64,000 nucleotides of DNA, from NCBI GenBank assembly GCA_025667525.1, contig CM046878.1, positions 573,356,868-573,420,867 on the forward strand, given 5' to 3'. The notes beneath the pieces are model-generated. The model worked only from the letters and a program-made list of their open reading frames with translations. It made no database searches and had not been told where the DNA came from. The translations under genes were made by a program, and so were the position numbers. This document shows, piece after piece, positions 1 to 11,162 of this stretch; the stretch's first letter is position 1, and each line of letters opens with the position of its first letter. Origin of the DNA: Glebionis coronaria (taxonomy: Eukaryota; Streptophyta; Magnoliopsida; Asterales; Asteraceae).

Positions 1-219
1 CAATCTATATGTTATATGCTTAAATGGCAACAAGATGACAAAAAGAAGAAAAAGATTCGACTCAATTTTGTTTTTTTACAGCTGATATTTTTTGGTAGTG
101 AGTGTTTTAGGACTCTGATTATCATATTAGAATTGGCAAAGTCTCATACTTAATTATTATTCACCATCAAATATAAATACATCAATAAGTCTTTTGCATA
201 ATAAAATAACTGAGATGGG
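1..219 (-). repeat. Left flank of element A, including a copia LTR remnant
   Basis: Bases 1-146 show nothing I recognise. About 147-214 is paralogous to 55,710-55,762 and continues, across the insertion of element A, into 20,415-20,465, which is paralogous to 56,361-56,425. The second copy lies directly downstream of a copia RNase H, so this stretch is most likely part of a copia-type LTR on the minus strand that was split by element A. The last five bases (215-219, ATGGG) are the left target-site duplication of A. Confidence 0.6.
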
Positions 220-489
220 TAGTAACTGAAATTTTAATTAAATATGTTTCTCTCGACTCGATTCGAATTGACAAAGGTCTTAAGTGTGACTCAATCGTTC
301 TTGGTGGATAAAAAAGAAAAATGATTATCTATTTTAAACTAAAAAAGAAAACTTGAAAAGTATAAAATAAGGTAAAAACAAGTTAAAAAGAAATAAAGCA
401 TATTTAAAACTTGATTAAAAATAAAATAAAACAAAACACTTTAAAAATAAGCTTAATAAAATTGGCGGGAAAATGGAATTTGAAAACAA

Positions 490-1045
490 TTCGGAAAATA
501 TTTAAAAATCTAGTTCGGAAAGAAATTCATGTAACTAATTCGGAATGTGTGTTAAATATGTAATTCGGGAAACACAAAACATCACCTCAATTCGGAATAT
601 ACTTGTGCGTCTAATCCGGAATAACAAATTCATAACACTATTCGGAATATTGAATATGAATGTAATTCGGAATATAAAAGAAGCACTAATTCGGAAAAAT
701 AGCATCACAACCTAATTCAGAAAGAGCAAGTAACCTAGTTCGGAATATAATCATGCTAACCTAGTTCGGAATCTGGTTAACCCACTTAATTCGGAATACA
801 CTTACAAAATCTAGTTCGGAATACCAAGTAGATATTAATTCGGAAAAAAACGTTGAGACATGCAATTCGGAATCCTATGTTTGAAGTAATTCGGAATGTG
901 AAAGTTTTACCTAATTCAAAAAACACAAAAACTATATAATTCGGAATAATAGACTGTGCTTATAATTTGGAAAGAACAAAGATCATAATTCGGGAAAATA
1001 TTAAAGTTTGAAGTTCGGAAAAAGAGGGTTTTGAAAATCCGGATT
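490..1045 (-). repeat. Array of about 22 short TTCGGAAT-type motifs in the A LTR
   Basis: A motif close to AATTCGGAAT recurs about every 20-30 bases, with variable AT-rich spacers, some 22 times. The same array lies in the other A LTR at about 17785-18335. The LTRs of element C carry a related array with the variant core TTCCGGATAAG. Spacing is irregular, so this is a cluster of short sites rather than a simple satellite. Confidence 0.85.
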
Positions 1046-1173
1046 AAAAAACAAATAAGCTAAAACCAAATAAGCAAACAACCAAAAATTAAGCCAAACT
1101 AATATTTAAAATAAGCTAAAAAGACACAAATTAAAAACTCTAAAATCACCAAATAAGCAAAATATATAAAATC

Positions 1174-1588
1174 CAATGTTGCAAAACAAGGTCTACAAGG
1201 GCGATTAATCGTCGGTTAATAGCTACAAGGTCCTCAACCTTACTGATTAATGAAAAGGCGATTAATGGAAGTCAACTATGATCAACGACGGTCAATGGAG
1301 GTCAAACTTGCCGAAAACTTACAAATTTGGCCGAAAATAACCGAAACTCACTGTAAACTTATGTTTATCACTTATAGTAACTATTTATATGTATGATAAG
1401 TTGTATATTAAAAATAATATTTCCGAAAGTACCTAAAACTCATTATAGATATCCAGAATTTGCGGAAAATAACAAAATTTTGCTAAAAATGCTAATCCGA
1501 TTAATCACCGATTAATCCCGCCTAGAACGATTACAAGTTACAAGGTGGTCGACCGGCCGACTAGCGATTCACGATTTTTGCAACATTG
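1174..1588. mobile_element. hAT-type non-autonomous DNA transposon (415 bp)
   Basis: Terminal inverted repeats CAATGTTGCAAAA at 1174 and its complement ending at 1588 are flanked by an exact 8-bp duplication, ATAAAATC (1166-1173 and 1589-1596). The other LTR of A lacks the insertion and reads straight through the single ATAAAATC. An 8-bp duplication with this type of terminus fits the hAT superfamily. There is no coding capacity. A similar element lies at 49621-50051. Confidence 0.9.
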
Positions 1589-2430
1589 ATAAAATCAACT
1601 TTTCAAAACATTTAATTACTAAATCCACTTAAATAAAAATAAGCTAAACACACAATAAACAATAAGCACAATAATCTATAACCATCAATCACATCAAAAC
1701 CATAAGAAAAATGAAAAATAAGCACTACACTCAAATAAGCAATAAGATCAAATAAGCTACATGATTAACCAAATCAAACATAAGATTTAAAACAAGAAAG
1801 GAAGAATGAGTTTAATATCAAAAGCTTGAAATTAAGATGAAGATTAAGATTCAAAAGATTAAGACAAATGATTAAAAGCTTAAGAACATGAAAGAAAACT
1901 AGAGAGAGAAAGTAACCTACTCCTAAAACTTTACAAAAATAAAAACTATTAACTACTAATGAAAAGACTCTCTTTTTTCTCTATTTATATGTGTAAGGGA
2001 ATTTGGTGTTGTTGCTTCCTTCTTTCACTTTGTCTTCTCGTCTTTTTAATTAATTCGTCTTTCTCGACTTTGTCTCGGGATTTGTTGAATGATAAAATGA
2101 ACTCGTCTTCTAATTTTCTTCTTTTATTAGACTTGGTTTTTCGACTTTGTTAAACTTCCGTCTTTGGTCTTTTTCTTCGATAAATCTTCAGAATAGGCCT
2201 TTGACTTCCGTTCTTTTTGCACTCTTGATCTTTTGACTTCGTCTATTGTCTTTTTCTTCGATAAAAGCCCGTGAAAGACCGTTTTTTCTTCCTTTTTCAT
2301 CTTTTGGTCCTAAAACACAACAAAAACACAAACCACGCATAATTCCGACTTTTACGATATTAAATACACGTTTTGGCTTGTTTTTTTCTTGTTTTAATTG
2401 GTAAAAGGATAAGTGTTTTCACACTTATTA

Positions 2431-4030
2431 AATTCCCTACACTTGACCATTGCGATGACCTCATGCAATGCATTAATTTCAAAGCAAGATTCACATTCTC
2501 TATCATAATTAACCCACCTTGGCCTTTATTAAATACTAGACAATACGGAAACTGAAAAGATAGAATTTTACAAAATGTTTGAAGGAAGAAACTTATAAAG
2601 AAATCTAAGACTTACATTAGGGCTTTGGTGTCATGAATATTAATCACCCTCAAGTTTCACGTTACCTATACTAAGCTTAAAAACGAGACCATTGTTATTA
2701 TAAGTTAGTAAAGCTAACACTTACTCATGTGGCTCAATTATTCACTTAGACTCCTTTATTCCTAGGTGTATCTCTTATATTTTATTTTTGTCTTGAATGA
2801 TCACGAGGATGCATTTTTTACTTATTTTGATAGTTTATTTAGGCCGAAAGTAAAGTAGGACGATTTAATCAATAGTTAGCTAAAGGACAATATCTTTTAA
2901 AACTGCTTCTCGAAACCTCATAAAGTTCACATCTTGGCGTAACTCGTTTCACGATTTGAGACCTTTCTCGGATCGATATTTAGCATTGACTTCATACTTC
3001 GAATCTTGAGAGACGTTCTTGAAATAATGATCTTCTCTTCATAATAAGAATTTCTTCACTTGAAGTTTTTTTGAAAGATTCTTCAAACTTAGACCACAAC
3101 TTCTTCATTTTTCTACAATCTTTATTTGGGATTTTGATATACAACGATCCGCCTCCTTTTCGGACTTGGATCTGTTTATCCTCATACCTTGTTAGGGTCT
3201 TTTCGGATAGACTTCTCCATGATCTTTATGGGAGTAATTGCTTCTCGTCATGTGTCTCGATCCTTCATATGATTCTTCACATCACTTTGGATCTTTAGCA
3301 AAAAAATGTAGCCCTCATGCCTTGTTAGGGCCTTTTTGGACTCGCCAATCTTCGCATCCCACTTCAATAAGTTATGCCTTGGCTATGAACTCTAATTAAT
3401 CCCGAGCAACTTTTAAACTATCTTAGGCTAGAAGCTAAGTAACTTTTCAAATCGTACAACCTTACTTATTGCATGTATTTATTAACAAGCGATGGGAGAA
3501 AAAGCTTATAATTAACTCACATAAATTCATGAAAGAAAACAAAATTATAATTGACTATATCATCTCTCGTTCTCCACAATTTAAAATCTCAAGGAATGAG
3601 ACTCGTGGATGCTTAGCCTAATAAACCAATTAAGGTCCATATGGTTAAGGATACTAGCTAGAGTAAACTTAAATAAGTAAACTCGGGTTGAGTCAAAATA
3701 TTCACGACGAGCCTAGTATATCAAAGACATCTAAACTAGTTAAAACCATTTTATTAAATAATTACGAAGAAAGAAAATAATAATAACAAAGGAAAATACT
3801 ACTAGGCCAAAATAGATCAAAAATTTTGAAAAATGTCGAAAAATCAATTTTCCGGTTAAAATGAGGCCATATTCATGGAAAAGCCCACTTAACATCGATA
3901 GAAGTCCCCCTATACTTAATATAAACACTGTCCTCAATGTTTAAGCATGTGGAAGTAAACTCCCCTACACTTAGGACATTGTGTACGTTGTTTAAATCTT
4001 GCTAAAGAAGAGACAACTAAAGTGATTCCT
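2431..4030 (-). other. 3' non-coding region of element A, from polypurine tract to the B insertion
   Basis: No gene is seen. On the minus strand this is the stretch between the B insertion and the 3' LTR. It is homologous to 29690-30689 plus 46040-46797 of element C. Adjacent to the LTR (about 2431-2450) the minus strand reads AAGTGTAGGGAATT, the polypurine tract used to prime plus-strand synthesis. The conserved hairpin block at 3904-3972 is listed separately. A hydrophobic 65-codon frame near 3740-3937 has no ATG start and I do not call it. Confidence 0.7.
3904..3972 (-). promoter_or_regulatory. Two-hairpin block between purine motifs in element A
   Basis: Read on the minus strand: an AAGTGTAGGGG motif, a hairpin GGGAGTTTACTTCC, eight bases, a hairpin AAACATTG-AGGA-CAGTGTTT, then a second GTATAGGGGG motif. 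The same order and the same eight-base spacing are found in C (29719-29788) and D (41074-41142). One stem position is mismatched here. Confidence 0.65.
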
Positions 4031-6607
4031 TTTAACACCCCCAAATTTATACGCAGCGGAATACATCTTTGGGTGCTAAACAATGATACAATAACACATA
4101 ATTTATAAAGAACGACTCGAAAAGAGACGTTTCAAATTTATCGTTCCTCAAACATTCATCAGAGTAGCGTAGTCCCAAGTAATCGTTACCAAAAGATAAG
4201 TTAAAACAACATATTAGTTTGTTTTAAAAATGGAACGATAAATAAATCAAAGAGTTTGAACAACAAAAGAAGTGCACAACTTCAATCCCCGTGACCTCCA
4301 AGCTTCCACTTCTTGATTACCTGAAATACATGTGAGTAAAACAATCAGCAAAAATGCCGAGTGAATCTATAGGTTTATGTAATCAATTTGAACACAAGCA
4401 AAGATTATAAGTTTGTGACATGCTTATAAGCATCAAATAATAATTTGCATCAACAATAATAATTGTATATAGCATAAATTGCAATAAGCTCATGGAACCG
4501 AGCCCTTAAACACTCCGTTAGGTCTAATAAGACAAGAGATTTATTAATTGTCGTTACCTCCAGATTAATGGTACATTGCCGTATACCTGACTTCTCAATA
4601 CAATATGTTCAAACAGTGTGGAGGTCGGGCCTAAGCTTCTATGACAAGTCCACACAAACGGAAACCGGGCGGCTTCCCCCATAGATCTATTAATTGTACT
4701 AGCGGTTAACCCATCATAGGTTAATTAACGGTCCATAATTGAGGCTTTAACAATGGCTATCACTTAATGCACTTTAAAGGCAACCACGGTCCATTCAAAG
4801 AGGGACAAGCATACCATAAAAATCTTGTGTTCTAAGTTTATAAAACATGTATTCCCCCTCGCAGGTTTAAAATCATTTAATAACTAGTATAAAGCGAGGC
4901 TGTAGACTCAACTTAGTCAATAGTGGTAATGAGACGATCGCCGGCGATAGATGATGCCTTTCAAACACGAGAACCGCAACCTATCAAATAAGGTGCGTTC
5001 ATTAATAATAGACTCGAGAAATAAACCATACATAAGAATATAAAACTTGAATCATATAATCACGACAAACTCGAGAGAAAACGATACAAGTGATACTATT
5101 ATACTCTCCTATATATTCGTTTTATTATTCTATGCCTTTAATAAAAATCTGCCGGAACATACAGAATGTCCAAGCCGTTTTCCCATACTTAAACATATCA
5201 AATTTTTATGATACTACTCAGAGAACTTACTTACTATATGTAGAAAGTCCTCCCAAGAGCCCATTAAAATATTTTACTTCTAAAGTTCCTTGCTCGACTC
5301 ATCTTTGAATCACAAAATCTGGACAGTTTAGCGACCTTGACTTACGCAGCCATTTTGATCATTCTAAACAACTCCATTTATAAAACCGACACTTGATTCT
5401 AAAAATAGACTCAAAATACTAAACTTTGAGCCTGAGAACAGCCCTTGAATCGTTTTGAAACTCATTTTATAGTCCCCGAGATTCGATCCAAATATCGACA
5501 ACAATTTTCGGATTGTGTCGACACTCGTCTCCCGGTACACGAAAATCAAACTAGTGTATCTTCCACCTCGTTTGGAGTTGGAAGGCCTACTTTATATCAA
5601 ATCAAAGCTAACGAAATTTTCTACGACATAATCCCATAATAACAACCTATAATCTGACTTAAGACTCCCTAAATTGGCCTCAAACCTACTGCCTAAAATT
5701 GACCATTTAAAAACCATAAAAAATCAATTTTTCAACACATTTTACCCATTTCTATACCACTAATATGATCATATTAACATTCCTACACTTATGATCAAAC
5801 CTATAACACACTTGCATGTAACGTTTTACAAAATTCTTTCAAAAATTTAAACACAACAACTAGTAGAATCACCAGCCAATATAACATACAATATAATAAG
5901 ATGATCATAAAAGCATCATCTTGATCAAAATTCATCAAAAATAAAAATGTAATGCATGTAGGTAATTTTCATACCAATGTGTAGCCCTTTGAAAATCTAG
6001 GATGGGACTTTGCTTGATTTTGGAAGATTCAATGTTGAAATCAAAAAAATTTGAGGGTTTGTTGATGGGGGGGGGGGGGGGGGGGTGTACGGCAAGAAAG
6101 GAAAAGGAGGAGGAAGGAAGAATTTTTTGGTTTATGAATTTTTAAATGATTTTGTGTTAGTGGAAATATTATATATAGTGTAAGGTTAGGGTAGTTTTTG
6201 CCAATTTGTGATAGTTTTGGTCCAAAATGGAATAAAATAGTTTAAAAGGGTAGAAAATGTAAATTGTAAATTTTGAAATATTTACGAGACTCGAGTTTCG
6301 TAAAAATATATTTTTTTTAAGTTTAAACGCACACGAAAAATAATAATATAACGACTCGATACGTAATTAAAACGATATCGTCGAAAGTATTAATTATCGA
6401 AACGATCGATAATGAAATATAAAATTTTTGGCATCCGTCGGTGTCGCGATCACTAGTAGTCCTCGTTACTCGTCAAAATATTAAAATATAATATTTAATA
6501 TCGGTTTCAACTTAAACCGTTAAACAAAATAATATTTAACGTTATAAAATACTTCAAAATAATTGAAAGTAGAATTAAATTATGACCTTATTTTTACGGG
6601 TTTTACA
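4031..6607 (-). repeat. 3' LTR of element B (2,577 bp)
   Basis: Nearly the same sequence as 11163-13727. It contains a run of 19 G (6067-6085), where the other copy has seven, and a TATA-like ATATATAA on the minus strand near 6169-6177. The LTR ends in TTTTACA (plus strand) at 6607, next to the polypurine tract. Confidence 0.9.
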
Positions 6608-6622
6608 TCCTCACCACCTTAA
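6608..6622 (-). promoter_or_regulatory. Polypurine tract of element B
   Basis: The minus strand reads AAGGTGGTGAGGA directly before the LTR start TGTAAAACCC. This is the position and composition of a plus-strand primer. Confidence 0.75.
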
Positions 6623-9600
6623 GGGAGCGACGTCCCGGCACTCAACTCGCCTCATACACGAGTTGTCACTACCCGGAAGGATGACGGAATTCCTTATAAA
6701 GAAGTCCTCACGTTCCCACGTGAATCTCGAACCACGATCTCCACTGGTTCTTTTACAAAACGCGACTTGTCGTTAAGTTGTATTTCACCAAAAAGGAATA
6801 AATAAATCCTTATCCACCAGTCACCCGTCAAGCTCGACACATGAAAATTTTATGAATCACACGAATCTCATTCGACGACAAGGATAGATGACAGGATTTT
6901 CGGGTAAGTCCAGTTAAAAGGAATGTTGCAATTTAAAGGTTATCCATCGGCCGGATAGCCATGGACACACATAAAAAAGAACTAACAAGAAAAACATTTT
7001 CGTCATCGGAGGGTGCTCACACGCGGGTCCCTACTAAAAAGATAATACAAAGACACCATCTCACTTTCGCCAACGCGCATTAAAGTCTCAATAAACATCG
7101 TCGTTGAAAGTCAAAAATATATTACATAATATGTATTCTACATGATCGGACGTCATTGGATGATGCCGTCTCAGGTTCTCACAACTTACGATCATTTGAC
7201 TAGATCACACCATATAAGTACATAAAAGAAAAGGTCGAACATAAACATCGAGTATAGATCTCCACCGTTAATCATCGAGAAAACCTTGAACGAACTCTTG
7301 ATAATAACCACTTGATCTCCCGAGTCTTTCCACTTGCGGTGTCGGCTTCAACATACTCCTCGAGGTTGTAACGAATTTTATTAACTCCATTCATTAAGAG
7401 ATTCGGTCCATTGGTGAAGATTCTCAATATAACGCATAAATCCTGGTGACACTTATCGTTTCTTCTTATACACTGCTTCCCGAGATTCATTTTAAACTCA
7501 GAATAAAATAGTGATCTTCAATACGAGGAACATAACGAGATAAAATGAATTCAATAAACGCATAGACGGGCAAGATGTGGTAAAATGATTTAAGGTTGAC
7601 GATCGACGAGGGATCTTGACTTACGTAACCGTAAAACATAATAATTCGCAATACTAGAGAAATGAGAGCGAAGAATGAATTAAATATTAATATTAAAATA
7701 ACGTTTGTCACATTATCCGTCCCGGATTTGGTATTACCTTAAAACTCAGTTAAGGTACTTTCTTGATAAGGATGATACATCAAAAATAGGAGTTAAATAG
7801 CTTCAAAATTTATTTGGTTGTCTTAAGAAACTTTGAAAGAATGACATGAATTTATTAATTAAACTCGTATTGATGGTTACGATTTAGAAAATATAATTTC
7901 CAAAGTAAATCATTATTAGAAATATAAATTAAACCGGTAATTTCATTACATTAAAAGTAAACTGTGATAAGTTAATTAGTTCAAAAGATATAGCATAATT
8001 TCATTTTAAACATTAGTTTTAGTTATACAAAATATGATGTATAAATTTGACCTTTTACTTGTGATGGTTATTTCGATAATTGAAAATCATTGGAAAATGT
8101 AGACAAGTTCCATAAAATTTTTATAATACGTTGTAGAAATACATAAAGGTTTTCATTATTTCAAAATAAACATCGGATATATTCGGGTTTCGAAATGTGA
8201 CAAGATAACAAACGAATACGAATGGAAATAATAGTCAACAATTAGTACGAAATCAACGGTACAAAAGGGGACGAAACAAATGTCGTATGAATTCTTAAAG
8301 AGAATACTAAGATAAAGGCATTTATAGTAAGACGATAAGAAATAATAGATTAAACAAGTTGTCAATTTTGTTAGTGCGGTCGATGATTCACCAACATCAG
8401 CTCGTTAACTTAGCGGTGGTCGATACATGATCGGAAATAAGATCCATACGAAATAATAATCACTTGTAATTAAAACAATACAAATGAACGATGTTAGTGT
8501 TTAAGGAGAGAGTCAAAGCACGGTTCACAAGAGCGGATTTCGAGACAAACGAGAGTGACGGACGTCATCCCGGATATACGAAAATCACTCTAGTGATAAT
8601 TCATTATTCACGTGCGGAGACATTCCAAAGATCTACCCAGTCGCATAAAGAAGATTGGACGAGAAGGAAGGATAAAACATCGAGACTTTCAAGTCATTGA
8701 TCAACAGTCAATAATTAGACGAACGGTCAAAAGAAATCAGTTATAAGACAAAATGAAGTAACAAAGAGAAAAACGATCATCGAGTAAAAACGTATTCGTA
8801 AACGCGTAATTTGTTCAAGAAAAGGTAAGAAAATGTATGCGGATGCATAGAAATTGCGCTACTTGCATAAAATATAAAGGTTTTCAAAACTTCTTTTCAC
8901 TTTATTTCATTTTATTTATCTTTATCATAAATACAAGTAAAAAGTTGATTATTATCAAGATTTTTAAGGTGACTACTATTCAGCCTAGCATGGCTCCTTC
9001 TAAATTAGACATAGGTGATCAGCCCATGTATAATATAGGAATAGCAATGAAGTGCTCAGTTTCGTCGAAAAGTATTATGTTTCTTATGTTTATATATAAA
9101 CCATGCCATTTGAAAAATAGAATTTAAAAATAGTTTATAAATTTATAGGATGCAAGTAAACTGTGAGATACTCAATAAGCAACTTTTAATATTACAAAAA
9201 GTATTTTATAAAACCAAAGTAAAAACAATTGGTGAAAATAATCGTAAAACAATATCAGATTTATTTATAAGGTGACATTATGACAACGTATAAAGTAGCC
9301 AAAGGTTTGCAAAAAGTGGCAAATAGTAGCTCAATAAACAACCAATGAAATCTTCACGAATTAATAAGGTTTCGAAAGGTTATAAGGTTTAGACGAAAAC
9401 GCCATGAGACACGCGATAAGAATATCAACGAAGAATGTGAAGGCAAAACTTCAACACTCAACCCAAATCAGTGGTAGATTAGAAGAAAATAAAAATAAAA
9501 TAACATAGAATGACAAATGAGTCATATATATAAAAAGAATAAATCAATCACATGTGTATTCTATGTAAGATACTCGACACAACATGCTTTTAAGAAAGTA

Positions 9601-11145
9601 TATTATTCGTTTTCAAATTACACCATTTATCCGGTAATTGCTAATCCTGTAATGTTTCTATTTTTAAACATTTTCACATGCAACTAGTATTAGTTAGTTG
9701 TAAAATAATATTCGTTAACATTTTACGATCTCAAATGAACTCAAAACTGCTTAGAAACACTTAAAACCCATGTTCTGAATTTTCTACCAGACTTAACTTT
9801 AAATATGAGCCGATTTATTGACCCGATAAACGACATCTCCAAGACTAGGAGTCTGAAGCATTTTGATGCAAAACGACGTTTCAGACGACTTTCTAGTTTT
9901 ACCCGAGACCTGAAACCCAATATAAAATGACCAAAATACCCCTGCAAGTTCTGTGCAGGTTTGACTATTTTATTTTAAAAACGCAGGTTTTACTCTTAAG
10001 TTTTGACCTGTTTATACTGCCCCTGCAGTTTCTACATAAAATGTATTTTTTGACACTTCCTAACGACTCAAAATATACACACACATGTCTTGTGGATTTT
10101 TCAACAATGAAAAATAAATCTCATAATGAGCATCAAATAAAAATATAGCATAATGAGTGACATAAGATGCTTCAAGGTATTCAACACGAAATTTAGGAAG
10201 CAAAACGGTGAATGATGTTCGTAATTTAAGTTTCAAGGTGCAATGTAGGCAAATCTCCTTGGTGCCACGATTGTCCAAAAACACACATCATAACAAGAAA
10301 AGAAAGGAACATTAACGGGTTGCACTCCGGAAGCAAGAAAGTTAATGAAAGAGGATAATACAAGTTTATAGATGTAAAATCGTATTTCAATCTAGCGCCA
10401 TAATCAAGACGATGATTTATAAAATGACGATGACGTTACCGAGATATAAGCGAACAATACACTTCAGAGTCGATACATATAAATGTCAACGAATTAAATC
10501 TTCACATACCGTGCAAAACGGTGATAAAAATCGACAAAATATTATGAAAAACCATGATATTATTCAACACGATTATAGGAAATGTTTCAAGACGTATGAC
10601 TCACACGATGGCGGTTAGTCTATTCGAAGGACACACTGAGCTACACAATGGTCTAGACACTACGTTTCAAGACGTCCAAGCACAAACAGCCGGAAAACAA
10701 TTTGGATATCTATATAGATATCACAAAGGGTTAAACAATGAAAGTAATACGCGTAGATGAAGGTATGTAAGGTCGTAATATAAAATTTTTACAATAAAGC
10801 AATTTAAATACTTCAAAAATAAATACAGAAAGATCTTAAAAATTCATTGTATTTATTCAAGTTAATCATTAATAAATGATAAAATTTTATCGAAAAGTTT
10901 AACGACATAAATATATATCGATAAAGGGATCCTAGATATAAATATATATCCATAAATGGATCATAGCATTTATTTATAAATACTTGCCAATAAGGTATAC
11001 GTAATAACATATACTAAAATTGTAATCTTAGAAGTAGCTTGAACTTGAAGTCACGCGATGTCCGGTGCACATGACTCTTTGAAAAATAAAAACTGACAGT
11101 TATAGTTTAGGTTTTTAAAATAAAGACCTAGTTCTCTATAACTCA
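6623..11145 (-). other. Internal region of element B, no coding capacity found
   Basis: About 4.5 kb with only short chance frames in all six readings. I see no gag zinc knuckle, protease, reverse transcriptase, integrase or chromodomain. A short direct repeat of an ATATATATTTAT-containing unit lies near 10908-10960. The element would need proteins from elsewhere to move. Confidence 0.7.
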
Positions 11146-11159
11146 TGGCTCTGATACCA
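11146..11159 (-). promoter_or_regulatory. Primer-binding site of element B (tRNA-iMet)
   Basis: The minus strand reads TGGTATCAGAGCCA three bases inside the LTR that ends at 11163. This matches the complement of the 3' end of plant initiator tRNA-Met and fixes the orientation of B. Confidence 0.93.
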
Positions 11160-11162
11160 ATC

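Larger units (their letters stand above)
220..2430 (-). repeat. 3' LTR of element A
   Basis: It matches 17516-20409 once two insertions are discounted: a hAT-type element here at 1174-1588 and a Mutator-like element in the other copy. It contains the TTCGGAAT-type motif array near its minus-strand 3' half. The plus strand reads a TATA-like ATTTATATGTG near 1983-1993, which on the minus strand would be a TATA box upstream of the array. The right edge (CACTTATTA, ending 2430) is shared with the other LTR and with element C. Confidence 0.85.

Noticed and set aside
490..1045. CRISPR-like look of the regular short motifs
   Set aside because: Motif is only about ten bases, spacers vary in length, and it lies within a plant LTR; there are no cas genes.
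3740..3937. Hydrophobic 65-codon frame in A and a similar one in C (29754-29939)
   Set aside because: Neither begins with ATG (the apparent start is ATT in A and the reading overlaps the hairpin block). Similarity follows from DNA homology of the 3' regions, and gaps between A and C are not in multiples of three.
7272..11010. Several 60-75-codon frames in the interior of B
   Set aside because: None shows a known motif or a consistent strand; their number is what AT-rich non-coding DNA gives by chance.
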